Below, piece by piece: positions 35,990 through 45,566 of a DNA stretch of 64,000 bases (positions are counted from its first letter, which is position 1; each line of letters starts with the position of its first letter). The DNA comes from Pseudonocardiales bacterium (lineage in GTDB: Bacteria; Actinomycetota; Actinomycetes; Mycobacteriales; Pseudonocardiaceae). Below the pieces are notes generated by a model. The model was not told the DNA's origin. It made no database searches and saw only the letters and a program-made list of their open reading frames with translations. The translations under genes were made by a program, and so were the position numbers. The stretch spans positions 1-64,000 of the forward strand of contig JAFAPC010000133.1 of assembly GCA_019247305.1 (NCBI GenBank), in the 5' to 3' direction.

Positions 35990-36861
35990 ACCCATGTGTG
36001 TAGCTCGCTCGGATTAGAAAGGCTAACGCGGAACTGTCGGTGTCGTGGGCGGCTTTGCGAGCATGCGCAAAATAGCCTCGAGCCTCATCGGGATGGCCCA
36101 TATTGATCAATCAGACACTGATGCTTGCGGCCATACTGCTATCGATCAGGTTCAGTGTCCTGTGTAGCTGCTCGGGGCAGCCAACGGCCAGAACACGGTG
36201 CAGGAGCCTGTGTTGTGCGATGAACGTTTCAAACACTTGGCAGGGGTCGAGTTTGTCTTCCAGGCGTTTGTTCTGGGCCAGCATGGGCGCGAGATTCTGC
36301 ACGACCTACGTATCAACCCGGTGGGGAGAATCCACCGCTTGGGCCAGCCGGGTGTACTTATCGGGATTGAGCTCAGACAGCCCGGCGGCGGCCAGGACTG
36401 ACCCGCTCAGGTGTATCGCGTTCCGACGGCCCAGCGCCCGCACGACTCTCGTGACCACTGCCATCAGCTCCTCGGCTAACTTCCCGCATCCACCGCTGAG
36501 GGTGATCAGGGTGGTCCGGGGCCAGGCACTGTCATCGTTCTTCAGGAGAACAACCGGCGAGATGAGGGCCGACCAGGTTGGGGGCCGGTGCCGGTGCCTG
36601 GGTCTGCCCTCGCTGTGCCTGCCGGCGGTGGAGACGCCGGTGAGCGCGGTAGTCCCGCTCAGCTTGCTCCTGCTCGTTGTGTTCGGCGACTGATGCACCC
36701 TGGGCGTGGCAGAGGTCATCCGCGATCCGCCACAGCGCGGCAGGTAATCCCCGAGTGCCGCTTTCGATCTTGGAGATCATGCTACGGGTTTTCTCGAGGG
36801 CTCGGCCTAGTTGGAGTTGGGTGACCCCGGCTGCGGTCCGGTAGGTGGCCAGGTAAGGCAT
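35990..36861 (-). pseudogene. XRE-family regulator with several inactivating lesions
   Basis: The N-terminal helix-turn-helix is readable from 36861 (MPYLATYRTAAGVTQLQLGR, RSMISKIESGTRGLPAALWR). The middle is in a second frame (AIHLSGSVLAAAGLSELNPD, KYTRLAQAVDSPHRVDT). That frame has TAG at 36306-36308, continues VVQNLAPMLAQNKRLEDKLD and PCQVFETFIAQHRLLHRVLA, has TGA at 36111-36113, then LINMGHPDEARGYFAHARKA. The TPR-like C terminus fades near 35990. One frameshift and two nonsense codons rule out a full-length product. Confidence 0.72.
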
Positions 36862-37057
36862 CCAGACTCCAGACTGCGCCGCAGGGCCTGAACCCTGGAC
36901 AGCTCAGCCGCCAAGTCCGTCTTGTCATCCCCCCGCCACGTCCCGCACCTCTTCGGTCACGGTCCTCAACTCTAGAGGCAGTGGCAGGCAACCCCACAGG
37001 CGTGCGGGAGAGCTACGCAGGCTGCGTCCTCCCAGGATCCACCGTCACTCTCCAGCG

Positions 37058-39445
37058 TCACGTCCTCGGCTGCATGCTCGAGGTGACGGCGTTGGCCACC
37101 TGCACCCGCTCATAGAGGGTGGTGCGCTGGGCCAGCGGCCGGCCCAGCGGCTCGACGATTGACCGGAAACCGGCTTCGTCTAGGACCTGCCCATGGCTGG
37201 CGCCGGCCGCGCGGCTGATGTTCTCGTCCATCAGTGTGCCGCCCAGGTCATCGACCCCGGCTTGCAGCAGCTGGCGAGCACCGCAGATGCCGAGTTTGAC
37301 CCAGGACGCCTGCACGTGGTCGATCAGCCCGTGCAGCGCGATCCGGGCTACCGCGTGCACCAGCAGGACCTCCCGCCAGGTCGGTCCCCGCCGGGACGCC
37401 CGCTTGAGGTACATCGGGGCCGCCATGTGCACGAAAGGTAACCCGACGAACTCGGTAAACCCACCGGTCTGCGCCTGCAGATCACGGGCGCGCAGCAGGT
37501 GCCGAACCCAGTGCACGGGTTGTTCGATGGCCCCGAACATCATCGTGACGTTGGAGCGCAGCCCCACCGAGTGCGCGACCCGGTGCGCCTCCAGCCACTC
37601 CGCCGTCGTGATCTTATCAGGGCACAGCACCGCGCGGACTTCGTCGTCGAGGATCTCGGCGGCGGTGCCGGGCAGTGAGCGCAGACCCGCCTCGCGCAGC
37701 CGAATCAGGTAGTCGGCCAGGGGTTCGCCCAGTCGCCGGGCACCTTCGGTGACCTCCAGCGCGGTGAAGCCGTGGATGTGGACTCCGGGTGCGGCCTCGT
37801 GGATGGCCCGGCACACCGTGAGGTAGTAGTCGCCATCAAAGCTGGGATGGATACCGCCTTGCAGGCACACCTCCGTGGCGCCCCATCGCTGGGCCTCCAG
37901 GACCCGCGCCACGATTTCGGGCAGCTCCAGCAGGTACGGTGCGCCGCGCAAGTTCAGCGACAGCTTGCCCTTGGAGAACCCGCAGAACCGGCACCGGAAG
38001 GTGCACACATTGGTGTAATTGATGTTGCGGTTGACCACGTAGGTCACGGTGTCACCGACGGTTGCCGCGCGCAGCTCATCAGCCAGCCCGGCAACGGCGC
38101 TGACCTCGGGTCCACGAGCGCGCAGCAGGATTACCAGCTCGTCAAGCCCGGGGCGCTGGCCGGCGCGAACCCCGTCGAGCACCGCACGCACCGCGCCGGT
38201 CGCCCGCGCTGGCGCCGGGACCAACACCGGCGGAGCGGCATCGATACCGGAGTACCAGGCGGTGGAGCGGCGTCCGGCCAAGGTCACCTCCGCGCCGTCG
38301 CCGATGTTGCGAGCCCGCTGGGCACGTTCGGAAAACACCGCGCCCGGATCATCTCGGCCCAGTCCCTCGGCGTCGGAGCGGTCCAGCACCGGGAAACGGA
38401 CCGCCTCGTCCAGCCACCGGGTCGGGTTCAGGGCGTACTTTGGGTACACGGTGAGCCGGGGCGCCAGAGTGTGGCCCGCGGCCTGCGTCAGGCTGCGCAG
38501 CTCCTCCAGCGCCGGCCACGGTCGCTCGGGATTGACGTGATCTGTGGTGCTGGGGGAGACCCCGCCCCAGTCATCGATGCCAGCGGCCAGGACGGCTGCG
38601 GGATCGTCGGTGAGATTGGGTGGGGCTTGCACGTGCACCTGCGGGGGCAGGATGAGCCGAGCCAGTGCGATGGCTCGGAGGTGCTCCTGCGGTGGGCACG
38701 GCGGGATGTGGCGCATCGCGGTGCCCGCCTTGGGCAGGAAGTTTTGCACGATCACTTCCTGTACGTGCCCGTACCGGCGATGCGCCGCCGCGATCGCTTC
38801 CAGCGCCACCACCCGGTCGGCCTCGGTCTCGCCGATGCCGACGAGGATCCCGGTGGTGAACGGAATGGCCAGCTCACCCGCGGCGTGCAGGGTGGCTAGC
38901 CGCCGGTCCGGGCGTTTGTCCGGGGCACCTCGATGCGCGGCCAGGTCCGGCCGCAACGATTCCAGCATCATTCCCTGGCTGGCGGTCACCTCGCGCAGCG
39001 CGGCTAGCTCGTCGCGGTGCAGTGCGCCAGCGTTGGCGTGGGGGAGCAGCCCGGTCTGCTCCAGCACCGCGCGGCAGGCCGCCACCAGGTAGTCCACCGT
39101 GGAGTCGTACCCGTGGTTGGTCAGCCAGCTTCGGGCTGCGGGGTAGCGGTGCTCGGGGCGCTCGCCGAGAGTGAACAGCGCCTCGTGGCAGCCAAGCTCC
39201 GCGCCCCGGCCGGCGATCGCCAACACCTCCTCAAGCTCCAAGTAGGCCGAGGGCAGTTCGCGGGGAGCGTGCGCGAAGGTGCAGTAGCCGCAGCGATCCC
39301 GGCACAGCCTGGTCAACGGCAGGAACACTTTGGGGGAGTAGGTCACCCGGGTGCCGTGCACCGCGTCCCGCACTAGGCGGGCTCGGGCTAGTAACTCCGT
39401 AGTTCCCAGCCGAGTGAATTCGCTACTGCTTATCACACCTGCCAC
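37058..39445 (-). CDS. fbiC: FbiC, 7,8-didemethyl-8-hydroxy-5-deazariboflavin synthase
   Basis: A 795-residue fusion of two radical-SAM enzymes that makes the FO chromophore of coenzyme F420. The CofG-like half has CRDRCGYC (C48, C52, C55); the CofH-like half has CTFRCRFC around residue 480. Other matching blocks include VYPKYALNPTRWLD, NINYTNVCTFRC, EVCLQGGIHPSFDGDYY and LPGTAAEILDDEVRAVLCPD. The protein is slightly shorter at the N terminus than many FbiC proteins (about 850). Start GTG 39445 or GTG 39436. No other F420 gene is adjacent. Confidence 0.96.
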   Translation of the reverse strand: MAGVISSSEFTRLGTTELLARARLVRDAVHGTRVTYSPKVFLPLTRLCRDRCGYCTFAHAPRELPSAYLELEEVLAIAGRGAELGCHEALFTLGERPEHRYPAARSWLTNHGYDSTVDYLVAACRAVLEQTGLLPHANAGALHRDELAALREVTASQGMMLESLRPDLAAHRGAPDKRPDRRLATLHAAGELAIPFTTGILVGIGETEADRVVALEAIAAAHRRYGHVQEVIVQNFLPKAGTAMRHIPPCPPQEHLRAIALARLILPPQVHVQAPPNLTDDPAAVLAAGIDDWGGVSPSTTDHVNPERPWPALEELRSLTQAAGHTLAPRLTVYPKYALNPTRWLDEAVRFPVLDRSDAEGLGRDDPGAVFSERAQRARNIGDGAEVTLAGRRSTAWYSGIDAAPPVLVPAPARATGAVRAVLDGVRAGQRPGLDELVILLRARGPEVSAVAGLADELRAATVGDTVTYVVNRNINYTNVCTFRCRFCGFSKGKLSLNLRGAPYLLELPEIVARVLEAQRWGATEVCLQGGIHPSFDGDYYLTVCRAIHEAAPGVHIHGFTALEVTEGARRLGEPLADYLIRLREAGLRSLPGTAAEILDDEVRAVLCPDKITTAEWLEAHRVAHSVGLRSNVTMMFGAIEQPVHWVRHLLRARDLQAQTGGFTEFVGLPFVHMAAPMYLKRASRRGPTWREVLLVHAVARIALHGLIDHVQASWVKLGICGARQLLQAGVDDLGGTLMDENISRAAGASHGQVLDEAGFRSIVEPLGRPLAQRTTLYERVQVANAVTSSMQPRT

Positions 39446-39482
39446 CCACTCCGTCAGCGAGCGCGGGGTCAGCGAGCGCGGG

Positions 39483-40892
39483 TCAGCGCGTCGCCAATCG
39501 TACGCGGTCGCGGCCAGCGGCTTTGGCGGCCATCAGGGCGCCGTCGGCGGCCAGGAGCAGTTGGTGGATGTCATCACCGTCGTCGGGTCTGACTGCCGCT
39601 CCGATCGACACCGATATGCCGTCCACCGTGACTGGCCCATCGCATGGACCGTCGACCAGAACGCGCAGCCGGCTGATGCACTCGCGGATCCGGTCCGCGA
39701 TGTGCTCGACCTGGGCGTTTCCTACGCCGGGCAGCAGGATCACGAACTCTTCGCCGCCGAACCGCCCGACCAGGTCATAAGGCCGGGTCTCGGAGCGGAG
39801 CTTGTCGGCGACGGCGCGCAGCAGCTGATCGCCGACAAGGTGCCCCATCCGGTCGTTGAACGATTTGAAATGATCTAGGTCCAGCATCAGCACTCCGAGC
39901 GGGTCGGCGAGCCGGCGGGCCCGTTCGAGTTCCCGGCCAGCTGCCTCGCGCCAGAAGCCCGCGGTGAGCAGACCGGTCTTGCTGTCGGTGCGGGCGGCCT
40001 GCTGGAAGTGCGGGAGCAGCAATGCGCGGTGCAGGGCGAAAACAGTGATTATGAGAACAGTGATCATCCACGGCTGGACGGTCAGCATCACGGCGAGCGC
40101 GACGCCCAGCCCGAGCGAGGCCGCCACGACCACCAGATCGCTCGGGTTGGCCAGGACTTGGCGGGCCGGCAGCAGCGGGTCGGACAGCCGCGCGGCGCCC
40201 ACTACTAAGGCGTAATTCACCAGCCAGTACGCCGTTCCAGCGCCGATCATGACGGCGAGCCCTAGCGGACCGTGGGGGATGAGCGGGTACCCGCTGTGCT
40301 GAGCCAGCCGCAGGAGGGCAACGGCGGCAGTAGGGGCTAACACCATCGTCGCGCCGGAGAACAGCGTGCGATACAGCCTGCCGGAACTACCCCGGTACCA
40401 GGAGTGCAGGCAGACCACCGCAGTCACGGCAAAGACCAGCGGTAGCGGAACCGACAGTGCTGCCGCAAAGATCCACAATGAGGTGAGATCCGTGCGCAGA
40501 CCGTTGGTGCTAGCCTGCTCGCGCAGGCTCTCGATCCGACGAAGCGCCTCCCGGTGGACGAGTGCCCCCACGACTAGCAGCGCACACCGGTACAGATCAC
40601 CGGAGTGTACCGGTATCGCCGCGATCATCCCGACAGCCAGCGCTACCGCCGCAATGTCCACGGTGAGGACATAGGCGATGGCAATTTTCCGCTCGCACCA
40701 CAGCTGCCATCGTCTCGGGTGCCATCGTCGTGGCTGCCACCGTTGCGAGTGCACAGCCACTAGGCCACGGCTCGGCTCGACGTGCTCAAACCCATAGCTC
40801 GCATTCACTAAGTCCCCCGGTAGTGACGTTGAGCGATCTCCCTCAGCGTAATCGGCAGGCGACTCTTTGTCATCCTCCCAGCGACGTGCCAC
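39483..40892 (-). CDS. membrane-bound diguanylate cyclase (GGDEF)
   Basis: A 469-residue protein. After a polar N terminus come about six to seven membrane helices (IAIAYVLTVDIAAVALAVGM, SLWIFAAALSVPLPLVFAVT, LVVVAASLGLGVALAVMLTV). The GGDEF domain starts near 300 (RTDSKTGLLTAGFWREAAGR, MLDLDHFKSFNDRMGHLVGD) with active site GRFGGEEFVILLPG, a catalytically competent GGEEF. No EAL domain. It would make c-di-GMP at the membrane. Start uncertain: GTG 40892 has no clear ribosome site; a GTG at the VNASYGFE position has GGGGGA upstream. It lies 37 bases upstream of fbiC. Confidence 0.9.
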   Translation of the reverse strand: MARRWEDDKESPADYAEGDRSTSLPGDLVNASYGFEHVEPSRGLVAVHSQRWQPRRWHPRRWQLWCERKIAIAYVLTVDIAAVALAVGMIAAIPVHSGDLYRCALLVVGALVHREALRRIESLREQASTNGLRTDLTSLWIFAAALSVPLPLVFAVTAVVCLHSWYRGSSGRLYRTLFSGATMVLAPTAAVALLRLAQHSGYPLIPHGPLGLAVMIGAGTAYWLVNYALVVGAARLSDPLLPARQVLANPSDLVVVAASLGLGVALAVMLTVQPWMITVLIITVFALHRALLLPHFQQAARTDSKTGLLTAGFWREAAGRELERARRLADPLGVLMLDLDHFKSFNDRMGHLVGDQLLRAVADKLRSETRPYDLVGRFGGEEFVILLPGVGNAQVEHIADRIRECISRLRVLVDGPCDGPVTVDGISVSIGAAVRPDDGDDIHQLLLAADGALMAAKAAGRDRVRLATR

Positions 40893-41059
40893 ATCCGGCA
40901 GGTTGTGTCGTCCCTAAGCAGGCCTTCTCGTCACCGTCGGTTATACGGTACCGCTGAATGGGCTGACGCTCCCGACAAGCGGTGCGCCCGGATTTTCCGT
41001 GCGTCGATCATCGCTGGTATGAAGGGTGACTCAACGTTGCATCGTGCTCGGGCGAGGGA

Positions 41060-42097
41060 GTGGTGGTCGTGAGCAGATGGGGGCAATGGGTCCGCATGCT
41101 CGCCCTGCTGGGGTATGTGGTGCCCGCCACGGTGCTCTCCTGCTCCACGAGCCCGCCGCTGACTCCATCGACAGCGGCGGGCCGGCCCGTCGTGCAGACT
41201 CCGCCCAGCTCGCTTGCACTCAGCCCGACGCCCGACACCGTGCCCGGTCCGCCGCCGCTGTCGCCGTTCACCGGCCTACCTACCGACCTCGGGGCGCCAG
41301 TACTCGGCGTCAAGATCGACAATGCGGCGGCGGCCCGCCCGCAAAGCGGACTTGCGCTGGCGGACCTGGTCTATGTCGAGCCGATTGAGGGCGGCCTGAG
41401 CCGGCTGCTCGCGGTGTATCAGTCCCAGGTCCCCTCGGTGGTAGGACCAGTGCGCAGCGCGCGCGTGTCAGACCTGCAGCTGCTGGCCAACTTCGGGCGA
41501 CCCGCGCTGGCGTTCTCCGGCGCGGCACCTGAAGTCGGTGCGCTGGTGACGCGCGCGCCCGTGCTTAACGCCTCCGCCTTGGTGCGAACCGGTGACTACC
41601 ACCGAGACCGGCGAAGGTCGATACCGCACAACCTCTACGCCGACGCCAGGGCGCTACGCCAAGGCGGCACGCCCCCGCAGGACATCGGGTTCCGCTTCGG
41701 GCCGCCTCCACCCGGCGGTCGCCCAGTACCGGGGACCGAAGTCCGATACCCGGCGACCACCATCGGGGTGCAGTGGGTGCCGGCGGAGGCCAGGTGGGTG
41801 ATCTCCATGGACGGTGCGCCGCTCACCTCGGCCGCCGGACCGCGGCCCAGTGCGGCAACCGTGGTGTTGCAGCGAGTACCGGTGCGCGACACCGCGGTCC
41901 GCGACGCCGCCGGATCGCCATCGCCGTTCGCGATGACGGTGGGCGCCGGTGATGCGGTAGTGCTTCGCGACGGGCTTGCCTTCAGCGGGAGCTGGTCGCG
42001 CTCAGCACCCGGTGCGATCACCACGTTCACTCTGCCGGATGGATCACCACTGACCTTTGCGTCCGGCCCGGTTTGGGTGGTCCTGGTGCCGGCCTAG
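41060..42097 (+). CDS. DUF3048 (YerB-like) lipoprotein
   Basis: A 345-residue protein with a hydrophobic N terminus and lipobox-like TVLSC, then a Pro/Ser linker and the DUF3048 domains: SPFTGLPTDLGAPVLGVKID, LADLVYVEPIEGGLSRLLAV, GPVRSARVSDLQLLANF and, at the C terminus, VLQRVPVRDTAV and DGSPLTFASGPVWVVLVPA. YerB family members are envelope proteins of unknown function. GTG 41060 and GTG 41069 are both possible starts. Monocistronic, upstream of the copper operon. Confidence 0.88.
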   Translation: MVVVSRWGQWVRMLALLGYVVPATVLSCSTSPPLTPSTAAGRPVVQTPPSSLALSPTPDTVPGPPPLSPFTGLPTDLGAPVLGVKIDNAAAARPQSGLALADLVYVEPIEGGLSRLLAVYQSQVPSVVGPVRSARVSDLQLLANFGRPALAFSGAAPEVGALVTRAPVLNASALVRTGDYHRDRRRSIPHNLYADARALRQGGTPPQDIGFRFGPPPPGGRPVPGTEVRYPATTIGVQWVPAEARWVISMDGAPLTSAAGPRPSAATVVLQRVPVRDTAVRDAAGSPSPFAMTVGAGDAVVLRDGLAFSGSWSRSAPGAITTFTLPDGSPLTFASGPVWVVLVPA

Positions 42098-42167
42098 CTG
42101 CTGGCAGCGCAGCTATGGGGACCGTCGCCCCATTCAGTCACCCGGATGGCATACAGAGATGAGGGGG

Positions 42168-42204
42168 ATACTAGTGGGGGGTATATTGGTACCCGGTAGG
42201 GGTA
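42168..42204. promoter_or_regulatory. two CsoR-type operator dyads
   Basis: ATACTAGTGGGGGGTAT (42168-42184) and TACCCGGTAGGGGTA (42190-42204) are GC-rich, pseudo-palindromic sequences bounded by ATAC/GTAT and TACCC/GGGTA, as in the known CsoR binding sites. They lie 30-66 bases ahead of csoR, so copper-responsive autoregulation of csoR-copZ-copA is expected. Confidence 0.7.
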
Positions 42205-42233
42205 CGACGGAGGGGCCACGAGAGGACAGTGCA

Positions 42234-42512
42234 GTGGCGAGCTACACCAAGAACCGGGACGCCTACCTCAACCGGCTCCGCCGGATCGAAGGCCAAATAC
42301 GCGGTCTGCAGCGCATGGTGGAACAGGACCAGTACTGCATCGATGTCCTGACCCAAGTCGCAGCCGCCACAAAAGCACTGCAATCCTTCGCCCTGGCTCT
42401 GCTCGAAGAACATATGGCCACCTGCGTGGTCGACGCCGTAGCCGAACGGGCCGACGCCAACGCCAAAGTCCGGGAAGCAGCCGATGCGATCGCTCGCCTG
42501 GTCCGCTCGTGA
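42234..42512 (+). CDS. csoR: CsoR copper-sensing repressor
   Basis: A 92-residue four-helix repressor with the Cu(I) triad in place: C35 (QYCIDVL), H60 (LEEHMA) and C64 (ATCVVDA), plus RRIEGQIRGLQRMVE typical of the CsoR/RcnR family. GTG 42234 is chosen because GAGGAC lies upstream and it begins the conserved domain; the frame is open further 5' without homology. First gene of a csoR-copZ-copA operon. Confidence 0.94.
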   Translation: MASYTKNRDAYLNRLRRIEGQIRGLQRMVEQDQYCIDVLTQVAAATKALQSFALALLEEHMATCVVDAVAERADANAKVREAADAIARLVRS

Positions 42513-42551
42513 GACACCGCGCGGGACACCGCAACGAACCCTGAGGAGGTC

Positions 42552-42776
42552 ATGGACATGGGGGACACCGCCACCGTCAGCGAGTACATCGTCACGGGGC
42601 TGGTCTGCCAGCACTGTGTGTCGGCGGTGACGCAGGCGCTCGGCGCCATCGAGGGCGTGACCGATGTGCAGGTCGACCTGGCTACCGGCCAGGTCACCGT
42701 CACCAGCGACGGCCCCCTGGACGCTGCCGCAGTCCGCGCGGCGATCGACGAGGCCGGCTACGAGATTTCCGGCTAG
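42552..42776 (+). CDS. copZ: CopZ-like copper chaperone (HMA domain)
   Basis: A 74-residue heavy-metal-associated domain, YIVTGLVCQHCVSAVTQALG, with the metal-binding CxxC (CQHC), followed by VTDVQVDLATGQVTVTSDG and AIDEAGYEI. The usual Met before the first Cys is Val. ATG 42552 has GAGGAGG upstream (ATG 42558 also possible). It ends two bases before copA, so the two are translated together; it should deliver Cu(I) to CopA. Confidence 0.93.
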   Translation: MDMGDTATVSEYIVTGLVCQHCVSAVTQALGAIEGVTDVQVDLATGQVTVTSDGPLDAAAVRAAIDEAGYEISG

Positions 42777-42778
42777 AC

Positions 42779-45058
42779 ATGTCGCACACCGCCACCAGAC
42801 CTGGCGAGCTGAACCACCAGGTCGAGTTAGTGATCAATGGCATGACGTGCGCGTCCTGTGCCGCACGTATCGAAAAGAAGCTCAACCGGCTAGCGGGAGT
42901 CACCGCCAGCGTCAACTACGCCACCGAGAAGGCGCGAGTCAGCTACGCCGACGGTGTCGCCCTTGAGGACCTGGTGGCCACGGTGGCCCGCACCGGCTAC
43001 ACCGCCGAACTGCCTACGGAGGCTCCTCCCGACGCTGGCACCGACGGCACCGAGTTCCGGACGCTGTGGGAACGGCTGGTGGGTAGCGCGGTGCTCGCCA
43101 TCCAGGTGATCGCGATGTCGATGGTGGCGATGGTGCCGGGACTGCGGGTGCCGCACAACTTCGAGTCGCTGTCGCTTTTCCTGACCGCCCCCGTGGTGGC
43201 GTGGGGGGCATGGCCCTTCCACCGGGCTGCTTGGCGGAACCTGCGACACGGCGCGGTCACCATGGACACGCTGATCTCGCTCGGGGTGTTGGTCGCGTTC
43301 CTCTGGAGCTGCTACGCGTGGTTCGTCGGTAGCGGCGGCTTCATCACCCTGCACGAGGCCGTTCCCTCGGGGGACCGGGCCCGGCTTGGGGCCCACCATA
43401 ATCGGGTCTACTTTGAGGTGGCCGCTGGTGTCACGGTGTTCCTGCTGGCCGGTCGCTACATCGAGGCACGCTCCAAACGACGCGCGGGTGCGGCGCTGCG
43501 GACATTGCTGCACCTTGGTGCCTCAGACGTCGCAGTGCTGCGAGACGGGCAGGAGATACGCATCCCCATCGAGGCGCTTGTCCTCGGCGATGAGTTCGTG
43601 GTCCGCCCGGGGGAGAAGATCGCCACTGACGGCGAGGTGGTGGCCGGGTCCTCCACTGTTGACGAGGGCATGCTGACCGGCGAGTCGGTACCGATCGAGG
43701 TCAAGGCGGGCTCTGCGGTCACCGGCGGGACGGTGAACGCCTCCGGTCTCCTGCGGGTGCGGGCCTGCCGGGTCGGTGCGCAGACCCGCCTCGCGCAGAT
43801 GGCACAGCTGGTAGCAGAGGCGCAGAGCGGCAAGGCCAAGGTGCAGCGACTGGCCGACCGAGTCTCGGCGGTGTTCGTGCCAATCGTGATCGCGTTCGCG
43901 ATGCTCACCCTAGGCGTCTGGCTGGCCATCGGTGCCACCGTCGGTACCGCATTCGCCGCCGCGGTCGCCGTACTGATCATCGCCTGTCCGTGTGCCCTCG
44001 GACTGGCCACCCCCACCGCGTTGCTGGTCGGCACCGGTCGCGGGGCGCAGCTGGGCATCCTCATCAAGGGGCCTGAGGTGCTGGAGTCCACCCGACGGGT
44101 GGACACGGTGCTGCTCGACAAAACCGGCACGGTCACCACCGGCGCGATGACCCTCCTTGACGTGCTACCCGCGGTCGGCGAGGACGCCGACGAGGTGGTG
44201 TGCCGGGCCGCTGCCGTGGAGAATGCCTCCGAGCACCCCGTCGCTAGCGCGATCGCCGCTGGGGGCCGGCAGCGGCTGGAGAAGCTGCCAGCGGTGGTCG
44301 GCTTCCGCTCGGTGCGGGGGCTGGGCGTGCAGGGTGAGGTGGACGGTGTCGTGGTGCTGGTGGGTCGGCCGGCCTGGTTGGCCGAGCAGTGCTCGGTGCC
44401 GATACCCCAGGATGTGATGGCGGCTGCGGCGGCGGAAGAGACCCAGGGCCGCACCGTGGTCGCGGTGGCCTGGGACGGCCGGCTGCGGGGTCTGTTATCG
44501 GTGGCCGACACGGTGAAGCCGGGCAGCGCCGAGGCGGTGCGTCAGCTCCGCGCGCTGGGGCTGACCCCGGTGCTACTGACTGGCGACAACGAGACCGTTG
44601 CCCGCTCAGTGGCCGCCCAGGTCGGCATCGACACGGTGATCGCCGGGGTGCTGCCCGAAGGGAAGGTCCAGCAGGTGCGCCGGCTCCAGCAGGCCGGCCG
44701 GGTTGTGGCGATGGTCGGCGATGGGGTCAACGATGCCGCAGCGCTGGCCCAGGCCGACCTGGGGCTGGCCATGGGCACCGGCACTGACGCCGCCATTGAA
44801 GCCAGCGACCTCACGCTGGTCCGCGGTGACTTGCGGGTCGTCGCCGATGCGATTCGGCTATCGCGGCGCACCCTGCACACCATCAAGGGCAACCTGTTCT
44901 GGGCTTTCGGCTACAACGTGGCCGCACTCCCGCTGGCGGCAACAGGCCTGCTCAACCCCATGATCGCCGGAGCGGCCATGGCGTTCTCCTCGGTGTTCGT
45001 GGTGTCCAACAGCCTTCGGCTCCGCAGTTTCCGCCCGCTGACGCCCTCAGCGCGGTGA
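42779..45058 (+). CDS. copA: copper-exporting P1B-type ATPase
   Basis: A 759-residue pump: an N-terminal HMA domain with GMTCASC (21-27), about eight membrane helices, actuator motif TGESVPIEV, the intramembrane CPC site (IIACPCALGLATPT, about 402-407), phosphorylation motif LLDKTGTVTTG (about 445), ENASEHPVASAI with the HP locus, and hinge MVGDGVNDAAAL. CPC plus the C-terminal YN and MxxS-type features (FGYNVAALPLAA, GAAMAFSSVFVVSNSLRLR) point to Cu(I). Third gene of the csoR operon. Confidence 0.95.
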   Translation: MSHTATRPGELNHQVELVINGMTCASCAARIEKKLNRLAGVTASVNYATEKARVSYADGVALEDLVATVARTGYTAELPTEAPPDAGTDGTEFRTLWERLVGSAVLAIQVIAMSMVAMVPGLRVPHNFESLSLFLTAPVVAWGAWPFHRAAWRNLRHGAVTMDTLISLGVLVAFLWSCYAWFVGSGGFITLHEAVPSGDRARLGAHHNRVYFEVAAGVTVFLLAGRYIEARSKRRAGAALRTLLHLGASDVAVLRDGQEIRIPIEALVLGDEFVVRPGEKIATDGEVVAGSSTVDEGMLTGESVPIEVKAGSAVTGGTVNASGLLRVRACRVGAQTRLAQMAQLVAEAQSGKAKVQRLADRVSAVFVPIVIAFAMLTLGVWLAIGATVGTAFAAAVAVLIIACPCALGLATPTALLVGTGRGAQLGILIKGPEVLESTRRVDTVLLDKTGTVTTGAMTLLDVLPAVGEDADEVVCRAAAVENASEHPVASAIAAGGRQRLEKLPAVVGFRSVRGLGVQGEVDGVVVLVGRPAWLAEQCSVPIPQDVMAAAAAEETQGRTVVAVAWDGRLRGLLSVADTVKPGSAEAVRQLRALGLTPVLLTGDNETVARSVAAQVGIDTVIAGVLPEGKVQQVRRLQQAGRVVAMVGDGVNDAAALAQADLGLAMGTGTDAAIEASDLTLVRGDLRVVADAIRLSRRTLHTIKGNLFWAFGYNVAALPLAATGLLNPMIAGAAMAFSSVFVVSNSLRLRSFRPLTPSAR

Positions 45059-45066
45059 ATAACGGA

Positions 45067-45492
45067 TCAGTTGGGCACGCAATCAGCATGCCCCGTCGCC
45101 CGCAGGGCCTGGCGCAGAGTGTCCGCAGCAGCATCGAGTTCAGTGTGCTCTGGATCACGCTTGGCGTTGCCGAAGTCGAAGTCGTCGATGCCCCAGGAGG
45201 GGAACACGTGCACATGCAGGTGCGGCACCTCGAATCCGGCGATGATGACCCCGGCCCGCGGCGCGTCGAAGCCGGTTTTCTGCGCCGCGCCGATACGTCT
45301 CGCCACCACCATGAGATGGGTTATCAGCTCGTCGTCCGCATCGGTCCACTCGTCGACTTCGGCACGGGGAACGACGAGGGTGTGCCCAGGTCGCAGCGGA
45401 GCGATGGTGAGAAATGCCACGCAACGTTCGTCCCGCCAGACGAACCGAGCTGGGATCTCGCCCGTAATGATTCGGCTGAACAGCGTCGACAC
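45067..45492 (-). CDS. HIT-family nucleotide hydrolase
   Basis: A 141-residue protein: STLFSRIITGEIPARFVWRD, VAFLTIAPLRPGHTLVVPRA and the histidine triad HLHVHVFPSW. These are purine-nucleoside phosphoramidase or Ap4A-type hydrolases. GTG 45492 has AAGGAGAGCC upstream, which is better than the upstream ATG at 45510. Convergent with copA, with only 8 bases between the stops. Confidence 0.92.
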   Translation of the reverse strand: MSTLFSRIITGEIPARFVWRDERCVAFLTIAPLRPGHTLVVPRAEVDEWTDADDELITHLMVVARRIGAAQKTGFDAPRAGVIIAGFEVPHLHVHVFPSWGIDDFDFGNAKRDPEHTELDAAADTLRQALRATGHADCVPN

Positions 45493-45566
45493 GGCTCTCC
45501 TTCGGTGCATCGTGGGTCATGACGTCGTGACCGGCATTCTGGGTTCTGGGGGATAGTGCCAGAAGA

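Noticed and set aside
37772-38899. 375-codon plus-strand open frame opposite fbiC
   Set aside because: It is an antisense shadow of a conserved radical-SAM gene in GC-rich DNA; no family features.
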